In this document: one piece after another, positions 1-15,400 of the stretch
Position numbering within the stretch: position 1 is the stretch's first letter
Layout of the letters: every line of letters starts with the position of its first letter
Assembly (NCBI RefSeq): GCF_037975245.1
Contig: NC_092573.1
Coordinates: forward strand, 20,739,265 to 20,803,264
From: Apostichopus japonicus
Lineage: Eukaryota > Echinodermata > Holothuroidea > Aspidochirotida > Stichopodidae
Length of the DNA: 64,000 nucleotides
Reading direction: 5' to 3'
Translations under genes and position numbers: made by a program
The notes under the pieces: model-generated
What the model saw: only the letters and a program-made list of their open reading frames with translations
What the model was told of the DNA's origin: nothing
Database searches by the model: none

Positions 1-23
1 CTTGTAACACTATCTGACTCTAG

Positions 24-94
24 GCTTCTCGTAAGCTGACCGTTACAGAGGAGGAGCTTGCACGGTCTGAGGAGAGGTCAGCAGCCTTCGAAAG
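24..94 (+). CDS. TPM: Tropomyosin exon 5-type (71 nt)
   Basis: Acceptor AG at 22-23 and donor GTAAGA at 95. Encodes ASRKLTVTEEELARSEERSA and a few more residues, matching the ARKLVI-E-DLERAEERAEL segment of the family. It ends in phase 2; its last AG joins T of the next exon to make Ser. Confidence 0.92.
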
Positions 95-3000
95 GTAAGA
101 GCAACCACCCTCTGTTGAAATTCTTTTGTATGTATGTATGTATGTTTGTATGTATGTAATGTATCTGTGTATGTATGTATTTTAGATCCTCCTTGCAAGC
201 AGGAACTCGCGATGAAGCCATCATTGGGTTATCAAAGCGGCAAGCTGACTGAAGTCAGTCTCTTAGATTCATATTTTAACGTCCATGATTATGAATAGTC
301 AATTGTCAACAACTCTGTAACTGGACGACATACATTAATCTTGGAGTGACTCGACTTCTATCAATCAATGATTCAAAATCCCAACAGATAAATTTAGAAT
401 AAATTGATAAACCAGCTTTAGTTGTGCCGTGGGGGTTGAATGGAGAATTTTGGAGGATAATAGTTCGGGGAGAGGTTAATTTTCCGATCGGTATCTGATG
501 TAAAACCGAAGTGTGTTGACATGAGGAATGAAGTCTCCCAAGCTGGGTGTGAGACTCCTGGAGTCTGCGCTCCACGCTTGGCCCAGATGTAAAGTGTGAA
601 CAGGGCCCCCCTAAATTTGCAACAGTTCTTTTATGCTACAGGCATGCAGAGAAGTACTTTTGCCTTCTAATGGGTCGGGTACCCTCAGTTTTGTCAATAC
701 CAGGAAAAGAAGTTTAAACAGTACAGGAACGGATATAGGAACAAATTGGTTTTGATTTTGCAGCCAGGTTCTTGTTCTGTTGTGTGATTAGGTATATACC
801 TAACCAAAGAAATTGAATCAAGATATTAAATCAATCGAGGGATTGATATGTTCCTAACACTGAGAGTTTGTTTTCCTCTAGAAACGTGTTTTCTTATAAA
901 TGATAGACCTGTACCTAATGTCAAGGCGTGTTCACTAATATATTTTCGGGGAAAATTGGAAAATGTCTTCCGACATCCCAACAGTAGTAAAGCGAAGCGA
1001 CAAAATACAAAGTTATCTTTCGGAAGGTGGTATTGCCATGTGAGCACAGTATATTAAACGATAAATATTTAAACTTCGTTGATATCATTTTGATCGACAG
1101 TTCGCTTAGCCAAATGAAAGAGGAGCTCCACCAGTTGCACAACAATGTCAAATCCTTGGAAGCCCAGGAGGAGAAATTTACCGAGAATGAAGAAATGTAT
1201 GAAAAAAAAGTCAGAGACTTGGAGGATAAACTCAAGGTGGTAAGTTGCTCTTAATCTTCCTTCCTGAGGTTTTAAGATCCTCTGACAGGAATGTGATCCT
1301 GGTATGGGATCACAGGATCATAACTTTGGATCAGGTTTTGATGTATTGAGTTTGAACTGTTCATAATCTGTTGAGGGAATCTTTGTGATGGTTGTCGGTG
1401 TGTTTTGTGAATGTGACACTTTGACTTGTAAATACGACAACTCGAGATACACACGGTTGAAATTTCCTTCATATGTGTGGTAAGTAGATCCGACTGCGTA
1501 AATTTAAAAGAGTTGTGTCGTTTTCTCTCAGAAGTCAAATGTCGCTGCTGGGAACTAAACATTTGGTATAAAGGGTGCCAGGGCTGAGAGGGAGGAGAGG
1601 AGGTGCGAGCGAGGATAAATGAGATTTGTGATGCAGTCGAATAAATCCAGCCCGCGGAAATCACACCCCGTAGATCTCACAGTATATATTTGAGACGTTT
1701 GGAATGATCAGTTCGGAAACTTCTGTTATCGTTCTTGTGTGGTGTAATTGAGGTGTAATTAGATATACCATGTGGACTGGTGCTCCACCCGACGATGAGA
1801 GAGCTCCTCCCTTAATGGTACCTGTTTGTTTTCCTTCCGTAGGCCGAGGATAGGGCAGACATTGCTGAGGAGTCTTTGAAGTCACTAAAGACATCACTAG
1901 ACCAGTTGGAAGGTTTGTATTCTCAGCATTTTGTGTACTTAACACCGTGTCAACTTCATGATAATTCATTATACAAAGATTACAGGTCCTCTCTCTCTTT
2001 AGGAGGGAGGGTTAAACTTCAAGTGTTGTTTATCAAGCTATCTATCTACACATTGTCCCACACACGCCTCCTATCCAGGAAAGGACAGTCATTAACTGTT
2101 TTGAGAAGTTATGTGAGGAATGTTAAATTGAACTCATAAATATAAATATATATATAGCATGGGAACAGAGAATAAGCTAAGGTCACAAGGGGGGGGATAA
2201 TCAGTTTCGATTTGTCACTCTGTGACAGCGAGGGGAGCTATTCTACATGTATATTTTTATTAAAATGGTGGGGGAGGTGGGAGGGGGAGGGACAAACCAT
2301 ACTGTTGTTGTCCCTTGTGCCATGTATTCATTCAGACAATATTATAGATGAATCCATCCAATTTGTTATAGTACTCAACCAGGATAATTTTTACATGAAC
2401 AAAATTCCCATAATTCCCATAATTGGGAAATGGTTTGAAGTTCAGACATGATGTCCAACATTCCTCTGTCATTTAAAAGTATGGTAGTTCTTGTAGTAGT
2501 TACCATGGTTACCGGTGCTCCTTTGATAAACTGTGTAAGGCCTGCAGAAATTTCAAAAAATGGTCTACAGCGCCATCACTGCGGTATATTAATACAATGC
2601 TTGATAGGTTCATAAATTTGCGTGTGCACTTTTGTGTGCATAAGGTGGTATGTATCTGTCATAATCTTCGCTGCAAAAGAAATATCAACTCATCTGATCA
2701 CTTCTAGGATTGTAAAATGAGAATTTTAATTGACAGATCTTTGATGAGATTTCTTGCACCTGGTTTTGGAAAGTAAATTTTACTTTAAAAAAAAAGAAAA
2801 AGTAGAAAGGAAAAAATAGAAAAGAGATGAGAAACAGACCATCTCTTATCCTGAAAATGGTAGAACTGCACTGAAAGACAGAAACTTGTAAAATGAGCTA
2901 ATTTTTGGGAAGATATATTGAGTAGCTTAAAATCAGTGAAAAAAAGCTTCATTTTAATATGCCAATCCAGCTTTAAAGTCTCTATTGAGTCACACTATCA

Positions 3001-6000
3001 AAAATCCACAATTGGCAGAAAATATTTGAATTCATGGAGTACTGGAATTTGTGTAGACTGCAAGAAAGATGAGTTAACCTGTGTTACTAGTGAGTTGTTT
3101 ATAACAAGAAGAAGAAAGAAAGAAAGAAGACACCCTTGAATAATGTAGTAGTTCAGTGAGTTGTATTGTATGTTGCTGTGTTAGTACAGTTACTGCCTTA
3201 GCCTATCCTTTTGCATATATATATATATATATATGTGTACATGTTTATTATTGATTGATCCCTCTTGAATGAACAAATTACAATGTTGTATCAATGTAGT
3301 ACTCAGAAGAGCTTGTTATTTACATATTGAATGTCTGGGCGAGTTTTTTTTTCTCTCGCCAATGTGAGAGCTACCATATTTTTGCGTTTTGCATCACACA
3401 TGAAAGTAAAGAAAGAACCGTCATATGTATCTGCAGGTTATAAATAATATCACATCGGTCGATTGATTAGTTCTTCTCTCTCGGCTGCCGTCGATATTAT
3501 TCTGTTTCCCGTGTCAGTTTTGTCAGAGTCATGATAGTTATTGAAGAGTTAGCAAGCCAGTCAGGGCGGCATGATGAAAATGTCTGACGATTGTAATCGA
3601 TTCGACGTGTGTCAAATAACAGACAGAACGTTTGCCCAATATAAAAATGTTGTATTTGAGCTTTGCACCTTACTGCATGGATGTGAGTTTAGTTATTTGG
3701 AGTGTTCTAGAGGCATCTATTTCTCTGTGTTGTTGCATGTAAAACAAGAGGGACAACTGTACTCTGTTTCGTTTTCGTGTTTGTGGCAGCGGGGCGTGTT
3801 TGAAGAATTATCCCCGGGACGGTATCTGTACGCTGCCGTAGTCCTCTTGATTACGATTTGTTTGTCAGTTTTCAATAACAAACAAGAGTTGGCTTGTTTG
3901 ACCAAGTCTCGATTATCAACCTGCATGGGAGAAAGGTCATATCTTTTCATTCTTTACACTTAACAAAAACCCACCACTTTTGTGTGACTTGTGTACATTT
4001 GCATGGGTTTGATTTGCACGGGGGGACCCAACACAAGTTTAGTAGACCGTGTACAACCTCTAACTGCCACACGTGGTATAGTAGGAATATCAGTCACAAA
4101 AAAAAGGGGAGGTGGTAGAATTCGGTGACAGCCACAAAGTTCAAACTCGTTATGAATCAGTGTTTTATCAGAGAGAGCGCCCAGGAAACTGCAAATGTTG
4201 ACTCAGATAAGCATGGTTGCACTGTGACCTTACTGTACGGAGCAAAGTTTAATGCCAGTGAATCCTAACGGAAGTACTGTGAGTAATAGATAGGAAATCC
4301 TATGAGGGATTATTCTTATTGTTGTTTAACTCCTTTTACAATTTTAAAGGCGGGGGAGGAGTGTTGAGGCAAGATGTGAGGGGGGAGGGAGGGTGGTGGG
4401 GGTAAGGGCATAGGAGCAAGAGTAGTGAAGCATGAAAGCATGATTTTTTTTTTAGCTACTTTTGTTTTGTGTTGTTTACCCACAACTGAAAATCATAACA
4501 AAGTTTTGCTATCCTGCAACCTATCTCTATTTTGAGATCCTCCAATCACAGACAATCCACATTGTAAACATATTGTAAAGGTTGTAGTCAACTTGAGATA
4601 TGGTATAAAATGCTTTGCATAAATTTAGCTTTCACCTTTGGTAGTTTCATTACACTGTAATACTACAGAATGTTGTCTCATCATCAAGGACAGCATCTTT
4701 TTCCCCTATCCCATGCCCCAACCTTAAAAAAAAATCTGTCACTCTTAATATGTGACATGATTAGGTTAAGGCATGGCTTGTGTAATTATTTGATTTCTTT
4801 TGGGTGGGAGAGGGGTAGGTCGAGGGGAGTAAGTACGCCAACTTCCTTTAAATTTGAATCGGAAAGGGATATTTCACAGAGCATAGAATCAATAAAATTT
4901 AACCTTTACGAACCTTTACGAAGCAAAAGATAATTCAATAAGTTTTTTGAAATGTCTTCATGAAATTCATGTCATTGATTCCAACTAACTCATCCACCCT
5001 CCTACTACTCCTTCACGAATTGTCTGCCAGTCTTGTACCATTTATGATATTGGATGTAGTTTTGCAAGTTTTTTGCTTTGTTATGATAATAACACAGTTA
5101 TTAACACTAAACAAAAGAACAACCAAAAACAAAACAAAAACATCAGAGACAGAAGGAAACCCCCCTCCTCGGGCCTGGATGGATTCCCAGCCAACGGATG
5201 GTAAGGAATAAACATCTTTCTCATCTTTTTTACTGTTCCTCTGGTTACAAATAGGGTCGATATCAATTATTATTCGCTCCTCTTAAGATATTTACGGGGA
5301 TTGTACAACAATATACTTTCGAACGGTAACGGGGGTTATGGGCGAGAAAGGTTTGTCATTTCTGGAGTCCTGAATGTTTAGTTCGTCTTGGCATTTGCTA
5401 CCAATTTCAGATTTGGTATTTTACTGTACTCATTCTCTGAGCAAAATAAATTATGTCATGTAAGACAAGTAGTCCCAAACCCCTCCCCCTCCCCCTCCCC
5501 ACCCCAAAATGGAAAGCAAAAGTAAAGTCACAGGATGTATATGGAGATGATCTCACTTTTTGTTTTTGCAGAATATTTGTCTCGATGACATCGCATACCT
5601 CTTAATGTAGCAAGAATTTATTTGACTCGATACTTAAAACATGCAATTTATGTGGTGATGTATGCATGCAGTACAGAATCTCGAATTGAGAACCCCTCCT
5701 CGCCTTACGAGTATGAACTGAATAGTGAGACCATTATATGCTGGTACAACGATTATCTTTATATGAAATCTCCATGTACAGTACTGTGAGTAGTTTCACA
5801 TGCTTTCCATATATTACCACGTGACAGAAAATTTCTGTTAGCATTTAATAGCACTTCAATGTTTCTAATGGACACTGTGCATAGAATTTAAAGCAATCGG
5901 TCTGCATTGGATCGCAAGAACTTTCACAACTGCAGCTCATCAGCTGATAAAACCAAATTTTGTTGCTTTAATTTTTTTTTAGTGAAATAAACATTTTGGG

Positions 6001-9000
6001 TCCAGGTTTATCTCATTCGCGAAAGTATCTGTGTGAGATAATTGGCTTGATTCTTTTGTTAATTGTTGGTAGCTAGCTTAGAGTGTGAATAAAACAATGG
6101 GACAGGCTGATTTTTTTGATCTGTGACATTGATATTTGATTAATGTCCTCTTGGTAAAAAATTGTCATCGAGTGCAGAGTGTTGCTTTAAATATCTGCTG
6201 CATAATTTATAATCCAATAAATTTCAGTTTTTAGCGTTGTTGACAGAGCCTTTGCCCGGCCTTCCGATCTTTAAGTAGCAGTACTTGTAGGGCGGTTCTT
6301 TAAACAAATATATACCTTATGTAAGTATTTAAACCAAAAATGGAGATCCTTAGAAAGAATGAAAGGAGGAACAGGGTTCTAAGCTGACAAGAATGTATGT
6401 AAATATTCAGGAGTACACCAGGATTTTTCATCTCAATAATATGGTCTGTTTCTACAGTACGTTACATACAATGTACATGCGTGTATTTTGATTTGCACTG
6501 GTATCAAATGATGTGGAATACCTGCTGTGAATGGTAACATGTTGTTGGAATTCTTCCTTGTGAATAAACAAGATCCTTCCAAAACCAGTCAGAGCAAAAA
6601 AATTAAGAGATTCACCGTACATATACTTGAATTCACATTTGTTAAAAAACTGTTATTTATACATGTGTGCTTTACCTGGATAGCAAACCAAAATTTAAAA
6701 AATCTTTCAGTTGAAATTTTTTAGGCGCAGTGGGTTTCAATTGCTTTTTGTGGAGAAGGAAAGGAGGAAGGGAGATGAAGGGAGATGAAGGGAAGGGGGA
6801 ATGGAAGTGTTTGTTAAGGAAGGTTATGCCATTGGTTGGTTTTTTACTTGGAATGCAAACGGTCAGCTGGTCAAGTCAACCCTCATCAATTCGTCTCCCG
6901 CAAAATGTTTGTTTGGTTTCCCGCAAAAGAGAACTTAAGAGAACATAAATTGTCAAACTATTTTCCTTACTGAAGGGTGGTATTGCCATTAATTTGATAA
7001 GAGAGACAAGTGATAATGGTTTTGTTACAGATGAATTGTGGTTTCAGTTTTTTTGAAGGACATTTTATGACTCAGAAATATGCCTTTCCCCTCTCTCTTT
7101 CCCCTTCACATTAAAGCTCTCCGAGGTTTCATTAGTTTTATTTTAGCCGTGACTCATGGACGAATGTGTGAAAGTCACTGTGTTTGTGTATTTACAACAG
7201 AGGTGTCTGTAATCCAATACTGCAACTAACTGCATTAATGTCAGCTGAACTCAGCTCCACCCTCGTAGTCTGTGCAATATCGTTAAGATCAGGATTTTAA
7301 GAAAATTTGTCCATCTGTGCGCATCATTGCAATTTCTTCCTTGTGATTCCTTGTGAGTGTGTTCCAAACGTAAACGTGGTGTGGGAAGATTAGAGCGATG
7401 GGATTGGTCAGCTTGGTAATTGTAATAACAATTGTGTGGTACGTGTGGAAAGCTATTAAACATCGCTGGAATTAGAGATCTTCAAACCCAAAAAGGAAAG
7501 GAAAACCCCCCCGTCAAGAAAATAGTAGAATTTCAAATGTCGCAGCTGTCTGTTCACATTTCTCCCCGTGGCAACGTGCAAGATTTGACAAAGGCGGAAA
7601 GTAGTCTGCGTTTGACGGATGCGCAAGTTTCAGGGTTTTGACATTGGGAGAGTTTACAGGGTGTCCAAGAGCTCTAGGTAATATATTATTGAAGTCTATG
7701 ACCAGCTGATGTCAATAAGGTTTTAAGAAAAGAAGCCATTGATAACAATTTATAGTTGGACTTGCATGAAAGTTGAGGATGTATGGATGGGAGCCACCAA
7801 TTGGGGTTGGGGGAGTAGGGGGGGGGGGTTGCAGAGGATGGACATATAGAAGAAATAGCTTTTGGCATTTTCATGATTTCAGCATGATCCTGTAGTGACT
7901 TTTAATGTTATGAGTTAAATATTGACCAAAGGGAAATTTGTTCTTCTTTTGGTATAAAGAATATCTTAAGCTCTACTTAAAATATAGGTCCCATTTCCTC
8001 AGTATAAATTGGGTTGCAGAAAACCTTTGGTGGCAAACGTTTTGAAATGAAATGATTTCTGCTATAAGTCACCTCTAGAAATGCCAGTTTGTGTTGGATT
8101 TGATGTCCGAATTTCTGTTTCCTCCCCCACCCCCTCCTCCCCTGTTCCGTACCAAATCTGACATTCCACAAGATAATCCACATTATTTCATTTCATTCCG
8201 TGGACATTTATACAGCCATTTCTTGTCAATTCCTTGTAAAAATGTAGTTACAACTCGTTCAAACTCAGTTTTGCTCAGACATTTTTGGTCCATTTTGGTT
8301 GTTAAAATACTTCTGTAGTAAAGACTTGATTTTGTTGTGGCTTCTGAGTTAACCCGTGTGAGAGATTATCGAATGAATTTGTTATCGCACATTCCCTGGC
8401 TTGTTATGTATACAGTTAACCTCTCTGCTTATGTAGAAAATATGTAGAGCAAAGATAGATACAATTGCAACAATGGCGCAGTCAGGTACAACAGGTTCAT
8501 TGTTGGTGGGATGTTGACTTGACTATATAACATTACGATGCTATATCTATAGTGTAGTACATGCATGTGTACTAAATCAATATATGTAAGGATAGAATGA
8601 TCACTTGCAGGCGTACAAAACCACCACCGTTGTTAGACAGGAAGCCAAAGAGACTTTGTATCATGCCAAGTGCTGTAGGCGTATAGTACCTTGGTTTATG
8701 TGTTTAACTGACATTTACTTTATGGTAGCTGGATGTCGATACTAAAGCAATATAAAGGCATAGACAGGGGTGCCTGGGCACAATCCATACATGGTCATGC
8801 ATTATAATAGGTTACAGATAAACTGTGCAGAGAGAGTGTACTCACGTAATAAGTAAATGGTGGGGGCTTTGTTACGTACAGTAGGGGGTTTGTAACGTTC
8901 ACCCTGCATGAAATGTGGCGGTGGCGGTCGTCCGAAGAGACGGTTACTGTACCAGGATGGTACACAGTATGGTGCGTGGTGATGGCAGTTGCCACCCTGC

Positions 9001-12000
9001 CCTATGTGCACAGGGTGTGATACTGAGTCTGGCATGTTTTGATCAGAGTGGAGAAATAGTACAGCACTCGCAGGTATTGTGAGCTTGGGAAACTTTGGGT
9101 TATATTGTCTGGTCATTGCTACTGTATGTAGATTGTAAAATGAATATTCATGTCTGGTCATTGCTATGTAGATTGTAAAATGGATAGTCACCAACAAAGC
9201 TATTACTCTGGAATTATGATAGGTTGGTATATATAGGCAGTAGTGTGTTGTGTGATGCTGGCAGCTACCAACTATTTTGGGTTCTTCGGGAAAAATATAT
9301 TCTGTGTACTGGTTTTTTTATATTTTCTGCTTCCAGCTTTGAACAAAGGCTGAAATGATCTTGCTGCAAGCTACTGCTGATCTTTTCCCTCTCCCATCAC
9401 AGCGCCTTCCCTTTCTCTCATCTCTCCCCACCCCCCCATCCTCTGCACGCTTAGTTGTAGCAAAGGTAATTCTAGCCAGTTTGATGAAAGTTAAGTTTGC
9501 AGTTACTGTTTTTTTTCCTCGTCAGTTGTACTTTACATTTTCTGTCTTCTGATAGTTGTAAGATTATCTCCCCGACTATTGTTTTGCTTCAAGCGTCTAT
9601 CGAACATCTGCTGTCAAATATGGTATGTACTACCTCATTATATTCACCAGATAGTCCGACCAAAGTTAAAGCAGCTGATTGTTCTTTCCATGGTAACATC
9701 TCTCGACATGTGTCCTACTTATAAATTTTGGAATTTATACTGGAATAAAGAAATTTTGAAAAATTTTGAAAAAAAGAAAATTGAAAAATTGACACACATT
9801 TTCACTTGGGCACAAGATGTAATTCTACCCCTGTACGATTGAATGTACTGCAGATTTCAAATTCCAGAGAAAAAACATTTCCTTTTTCATAAGAGACATG
9901 AGCACTTAGCGTAGGCTTGCCAACGAATCTTGCCAGTCTCCAGTGTACCAACGCCTTTCCTCTTCTTCGTATGTGAATGAGAGACATGAATGCAAAACCC
10001 CCATGATACCAGGGACAGCTAATTGACAGCTTGTTTAATACACCTCTCTTGGCAGAGGGGAAACACTAATTGGTCATAGCGGCCCGTTTAAAAAAGATTG
10101 CACCTCGTAGGAAGTGAGATGGTCTCCTTTCAGTTGTCAAGGGCAACCAGCTGCTTTAAGTTTAATTGTTTCCATGGTAATGCACATTTGTCAAAAAAGC
10201 GCTGCAAATATAAATCTTTGAAGCAGTCAGAATTGGCTAGAATGATCTCCCTCTTCTCCCCCTATTTCCATCTTCTCCCCTCCTTTTCTCCTGTCACCCC
10301 TCTCCCTAGCATCATTGGTGTCACCATCCCTTTGCAAGACTCAAAACTCTCCGTTAGCACCCAACTTACTGTTGTATTTCTTTACATACAACTGCATGAT
10401 GCACAACTGTACAAGGAATTGTCATTGGGTTTGAAAGTTGAAGCCGTCATATCCTTCCACATGCGACATTCAAGATGCTCATTTTTTCACTCTGAGATGT
10501 CTTGCAGAATGTAACATTATTAAACCACTGGTGAAGAAATTCAAAAGTAGAGGACAAATTGATGTCTCTGTTCCAATTATTTTAAACAGTTGAACTTTGT
10601 GGCTGGCTATCTGTGACATCCCTCTAAAGACCAGATATTTGATGGTAAAACCACTCTTAAACAGCATTGCAACAAATATGATCAGAATACTTTTGCCTAG
10701 AAAGATTAGGGAAGGGAAGGAAAAGAGTTTTGCGTCAATGCTGAAATTTCTTCGGCTTCTGACTGGGATCCAGAGAAAGCTATAAATTATAATATCTAAT
10801 TTGTCTTGCATGTTTATGTTGTAGATGTTTTTTGGCTGTTCCCTTTATTCTGAATGCTTGATGTTAAAATTTGTGAAATCCTCTCCCCCCTCCCCCTCCC
10901 CTGCTATTTATTTCAGTTTTCATTGCCTTGCTTTAAAAGAGCATTCAGCATTGCTGGACAAGCCATCAAGAAGTTTATCAAAAGGTTGTCCTCAAATATC
11001 ACCCTTTCATGGTCTAACATATAAAAAATATATTCAAAGAAGCGATTACATCATCCTCTCCCTTCCCCCCCCCATTCCCTCCCCCTTACCCCTCTCATTG
11101 GGTACTGTCATCTTAATGTTCCAAGGTGAATATTCTTTGACCAGTTTGTGCAGTCAGTCATCTGTTTGGGGTCACCGTGGGGTCAGAACAGTTATGAAGG
11201 CTGTATTTAAAACTATATCAACTGTTGGAATGTGGTGAAGAATGTTGTTTCCTAAACTAGGATGGAAAAAAAGGTTTGATTGACATTCAAATTTGATAAA
11301 AAATAATACACAAAAATACACATTCAAGTTGATGTGACCTTAAACTGAGAAAATTCCAAATTTTTGCTAAATAGAAATATTCTTGTTTGACTTTAGACAG
11401 ACAGACAGACATATAACACATATCTGGCTGTTGATATGTGTGAATCATGTTATGCTAGGGACACTGCATAGTTTACTGTTTTTGATATAATCTCCAACTA
11501 ATATTAATGTGGTTTAGTACTTTAGTCTATTTACATAGAGCTGTTGTATATCAGACAAAAAGCACACAATAGATCATAAATACACACCAATGCAAGATGC
11601 TTTGTTTGATTGATGGTTTGTTTGTTGTACCCACTACCATGCTTGTCTTCCCCCCCCCTCACTTGTCTCCCTCTCCCCCCCTCAATCCCCCAATTCTGTA
11701 GCCCAGGTCGTGGGTAGTCTGCCTCGTCAATAGAGTTTCATCGTGGAATACTTCAAAGATTTCATTGAGTTTCCTCAATTTTAGTGAAGTGAAAGCACAG
11801 TCTAGAATAGGGGAAAGCTATGACTAATTTTTTTGGTCGCAAGGTCATGAACAGGTAACAAAAATGAGAAAGGGGTGAGGGATTAGGGTTGGGTGGGGGG
11901 GGAGGAGGGAATACTATGAGAGGGGAATGAATAGTAGGCCAAGGAGAGATAAGAAATCTAATGCAGAAAAAAGTGAGTGTACAATGGAGCAGCTTATAAG

Positions 12001-12349
12001 GATAAACATTACATTATTACATTATAATCAACAAAATCATTGATGATACAGGTAGGAGGTGCTAACAGGCATTACTTTCTTGTCATCCATGTTGAATCTG
12101 TGAAGTTGAAAATCTATACATTTGATTGACCACTATGAACTGGGGTGATATGTTGACCATGTGAACTTTGACAATTTTAAGAAGAAAAAAACATGATGAT
12201 ATCACTTTCATCAATTTTTCTTTTGGTCCTAAATGTGGTATGAATAATGTAATTACTGATGTTGTCTGCTGCTCATCGATGAATTCTTTTCTTTGTTGCC
12301 TAGACAGAAATTATCACTGGTAGGGATTTCTTGGAAACTGTACTTCCCC

Positions 12350-12421
<72 letters not shown>

Positions 12422-15400
12422 CTGTGGTGTTCCACGAAATAGTTGGTCAAACAAAATGATCAAAAAGATATTGTAGAATGATCAGTCAGTGGCCTATGTG
12501 CATTCCTACTGACAGAATTGACACACCCAAATTTGAACAATGTTGTCAGTATCTAGTCTAGTCTCCGACTGTGGTAAAGGATAATGAGATCACAGAGTGC
12601 CTAAATACCATGTATATACATTATGATCCCTGCCTGCCTGTGTGTGGTTAACTTCCCACACAGTTAACAACCAGGCACAGGTACAAATGCTTTGCATTCC
12701 TGACATAGCTTGTAAGTTAAGCCACTGGGTGTAAATTGTTTGTACTATCAAACAACTATCTGGGGGTTATTTAGTAGAGGGGGCTGTACACTTTTAAGCT
12801 TGATGGTAGGTTGGAAGTGTATGAAATAATATGTGTGTCATTTGAGTGACAGTGTTTTAACTGTATATGTGAGTGAGTGAGTTACTGTGTGAGCATATTC
12901 ATGCTCATCAACCATTTTAGATTTTACATTGTACAGTGTCTATAACTGAAATAAATTTCTCAAGTGATAATTTACATATGGAGAGAATTGTCACAGTGTG
13001 CTCATGTGAACTTCTTAATAATCCAGAATTCCAGGGATATTTTTTAATTTATGCTAATTTATGCAATAAAATTACTTGCTGAAGGGTGTATGAAAGCTCT
13101 AAGCCATCACTGGCATGTATTTTTTCTCTTTCTAACTTGTAAGTTTGTAAGTGGTGGCTGGTCATCATGTTTTATTGAAAGCTATTGTATGAAGCCATGG
13201 AAACATGACAAAACTAAGAGAACTGTCCGAGAAAGATATTTATTCCTCTGGTAGTGAACAGAGAAAACCTTCAAATAAACTTCTGAAAATTGAAAGAAAA
13301 TATTATAAATAAATAACCCACACAATACCTTGTTCTTGTTTCTCCTTGTTAAACTAAAAGATGAAAATTGTGTGACTTGCTTAGTGTTTGCTTTCCAAAT
13401 TGATCAATTCTTTTACCAGGCCTGGAAATTTTGTGTTATTCTCTCGATGTAAAATGTCCGGAAAAGCCTAACTATGTGATGAACAGATGATCAAGAAGGA
13501 TAATGTGCATGTGTGATAAAGTTGATGTATGAATATGAATTCTCAGGCATAATTTTGTTCTTTTGTGTTTTGGCTTTCATAGTGGATAACAGATGCATAG
13601 TCTCTGAATATGTTAAGTTTCCTGCTTGTTTCCATAGTCTGTACTTCTGTTGTAAGTCAGGACTGAGGGTATGGCTGGGGGGGGGGGGCTTTTGTAGTGG
13701 AGGCATATATACAAACCTTTCTAATGTCCTTAAGGAGTTTGCTGTAATCAACAACATACCAAGTTACATTTTACTCCTTACGAGATGGTGATTGAATTGG
13801 ATCTGTTTTATAATCTTTTAACTGGTTTCATCAAGACCGTTCATTATGATGTAGTCTAGGTTTGAATGAGTTCTGTTGTTTCCTTGTCACCCTTAAAACT
13901 TATTATACAGAGTGCAAATTTTGAACCTGTACCCTTTTGAGTAGTTCATGACAGTTGAGTTTGGTGGATGCACAACCACCTGTCCGGGGGGGGGGGGTGG
14001 GGGGACTAGGGTCATTGTATTTAGGCATTCTCAAAGTTGGACTGGTCCACTCTACATATTTTCTTCCCTTGCATGTGTGTATCATGGACAGGTGGGTGTA
14101 TGTATGTATGTGGCAGAACAATTCATGATGAAAGTGAGCTTTAACTTATATAGGAAAAATTAGAATTGATGCCATTCAGTGCTAATCATGCAATGTGTTT
14201 GAATTCAAGGGGAGATTTTCAGTCATTTCCTTCTGTATTTTCTGTTTTGCAACTTGATGTTTGTTTGTTTGAAGGAATTACTCACAGAACAATGTTTCAC
14301 TTTTAGTGCTGGTCACATAAATTGGGGAATAGTTTACTCTTACATGTGATTTTATTTTTCCATTTTATTAAAGTCTATGAAGTTCTTTGAGTGATTTAGT
14401 GTATCAACACAGATCTCTGTAGAAACTTTTTGATTTGTACTATTGGTGGTTCAGTAGCCCACTCCATAAATGAAAAGAAAAGTTAAAGGAGTCTAAATTT
14501 TGATAAATGTTTGACAACATTTTTTTTTATCATGATTTTTGTAATTTAATTTTTTTTTATTCCACCCTTTGTATCTTCTAGCTGAATTGGAGAAAGAGAA
14601 GGCCGCCCATGACCTTGTTAAGGAAGAATACAATCAACTGATGAACGAGATGGAGAACGTATAAGCCACGACGACGCACCGCCTGGACCCACGTCGTCTT
14701 CAGTTACGTCAGATGTATTGGTTCAGTGTTTATCTTGTGTTAAACTAAGGCAAAAAAATCACTAGTTTAAAGGACTTTTTTGTATAGTAGGAAAGAGGCC
14801 TGCTGGACTGTGGAGTGAGTTTTTAAAGTGTAGTTTACAAGCCACGTATATATATACTAACGACGACGATTCAAAAGAAAACATATCTCAAATCCGAGGA
14901 AAACGTCCCGTCCGATCCGGCCTGCACTTGTCGATGCGGCCGAGATGAAGTTGTTAAAAACCAAAGAGGGAGAAAATTTGAAAAGGGGAAAGTACTAAGG
15001 GGTGAGGGCCAAAAAAAATAAAATTGGGAACAAGTCTGATGTGAAATCTTTCAAAAGGATGTTGGACATTGGAGCCTAGTCGAAAACTATTTCCCTTTTC
15101 TATAAGGCGTGCATGTTTTAAGAAGTGATGAGGCCAATCTGTTGCCTCGGATGATAGGCTCCTTCGTTTGGATTTGTGGCTTGTAAACTGGCAGTCTCAC
15201 TTGACAGGCTTCGGGTACGATGACGGTTCATATGTGTATTGCAAAACGTCAAAAAAATGATTTTAAGCCTCACAATTTTTTTTTCTCTTTTTTTTTTTCC
15301 CCCACTTTTGTTTTTCAATTTTTATGAAAATGCTTCAATTTATCTACTACCAGTGATCTTCTCTCCCTTTCTCTTTTTCTACCTTCTCGCTGTCTCTTCT

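Noticed and set aside
3571-3963. 130-codon plus-strand open frame in the tropomyosin intron
   Set aside because: No recognisable domain, no splice context, and the composition is like the surrounding intron.
12253-12450. Tyr-Ile repeat protein on the minus strand
   Set aside because: Translation of an (AT)n microsatellite.
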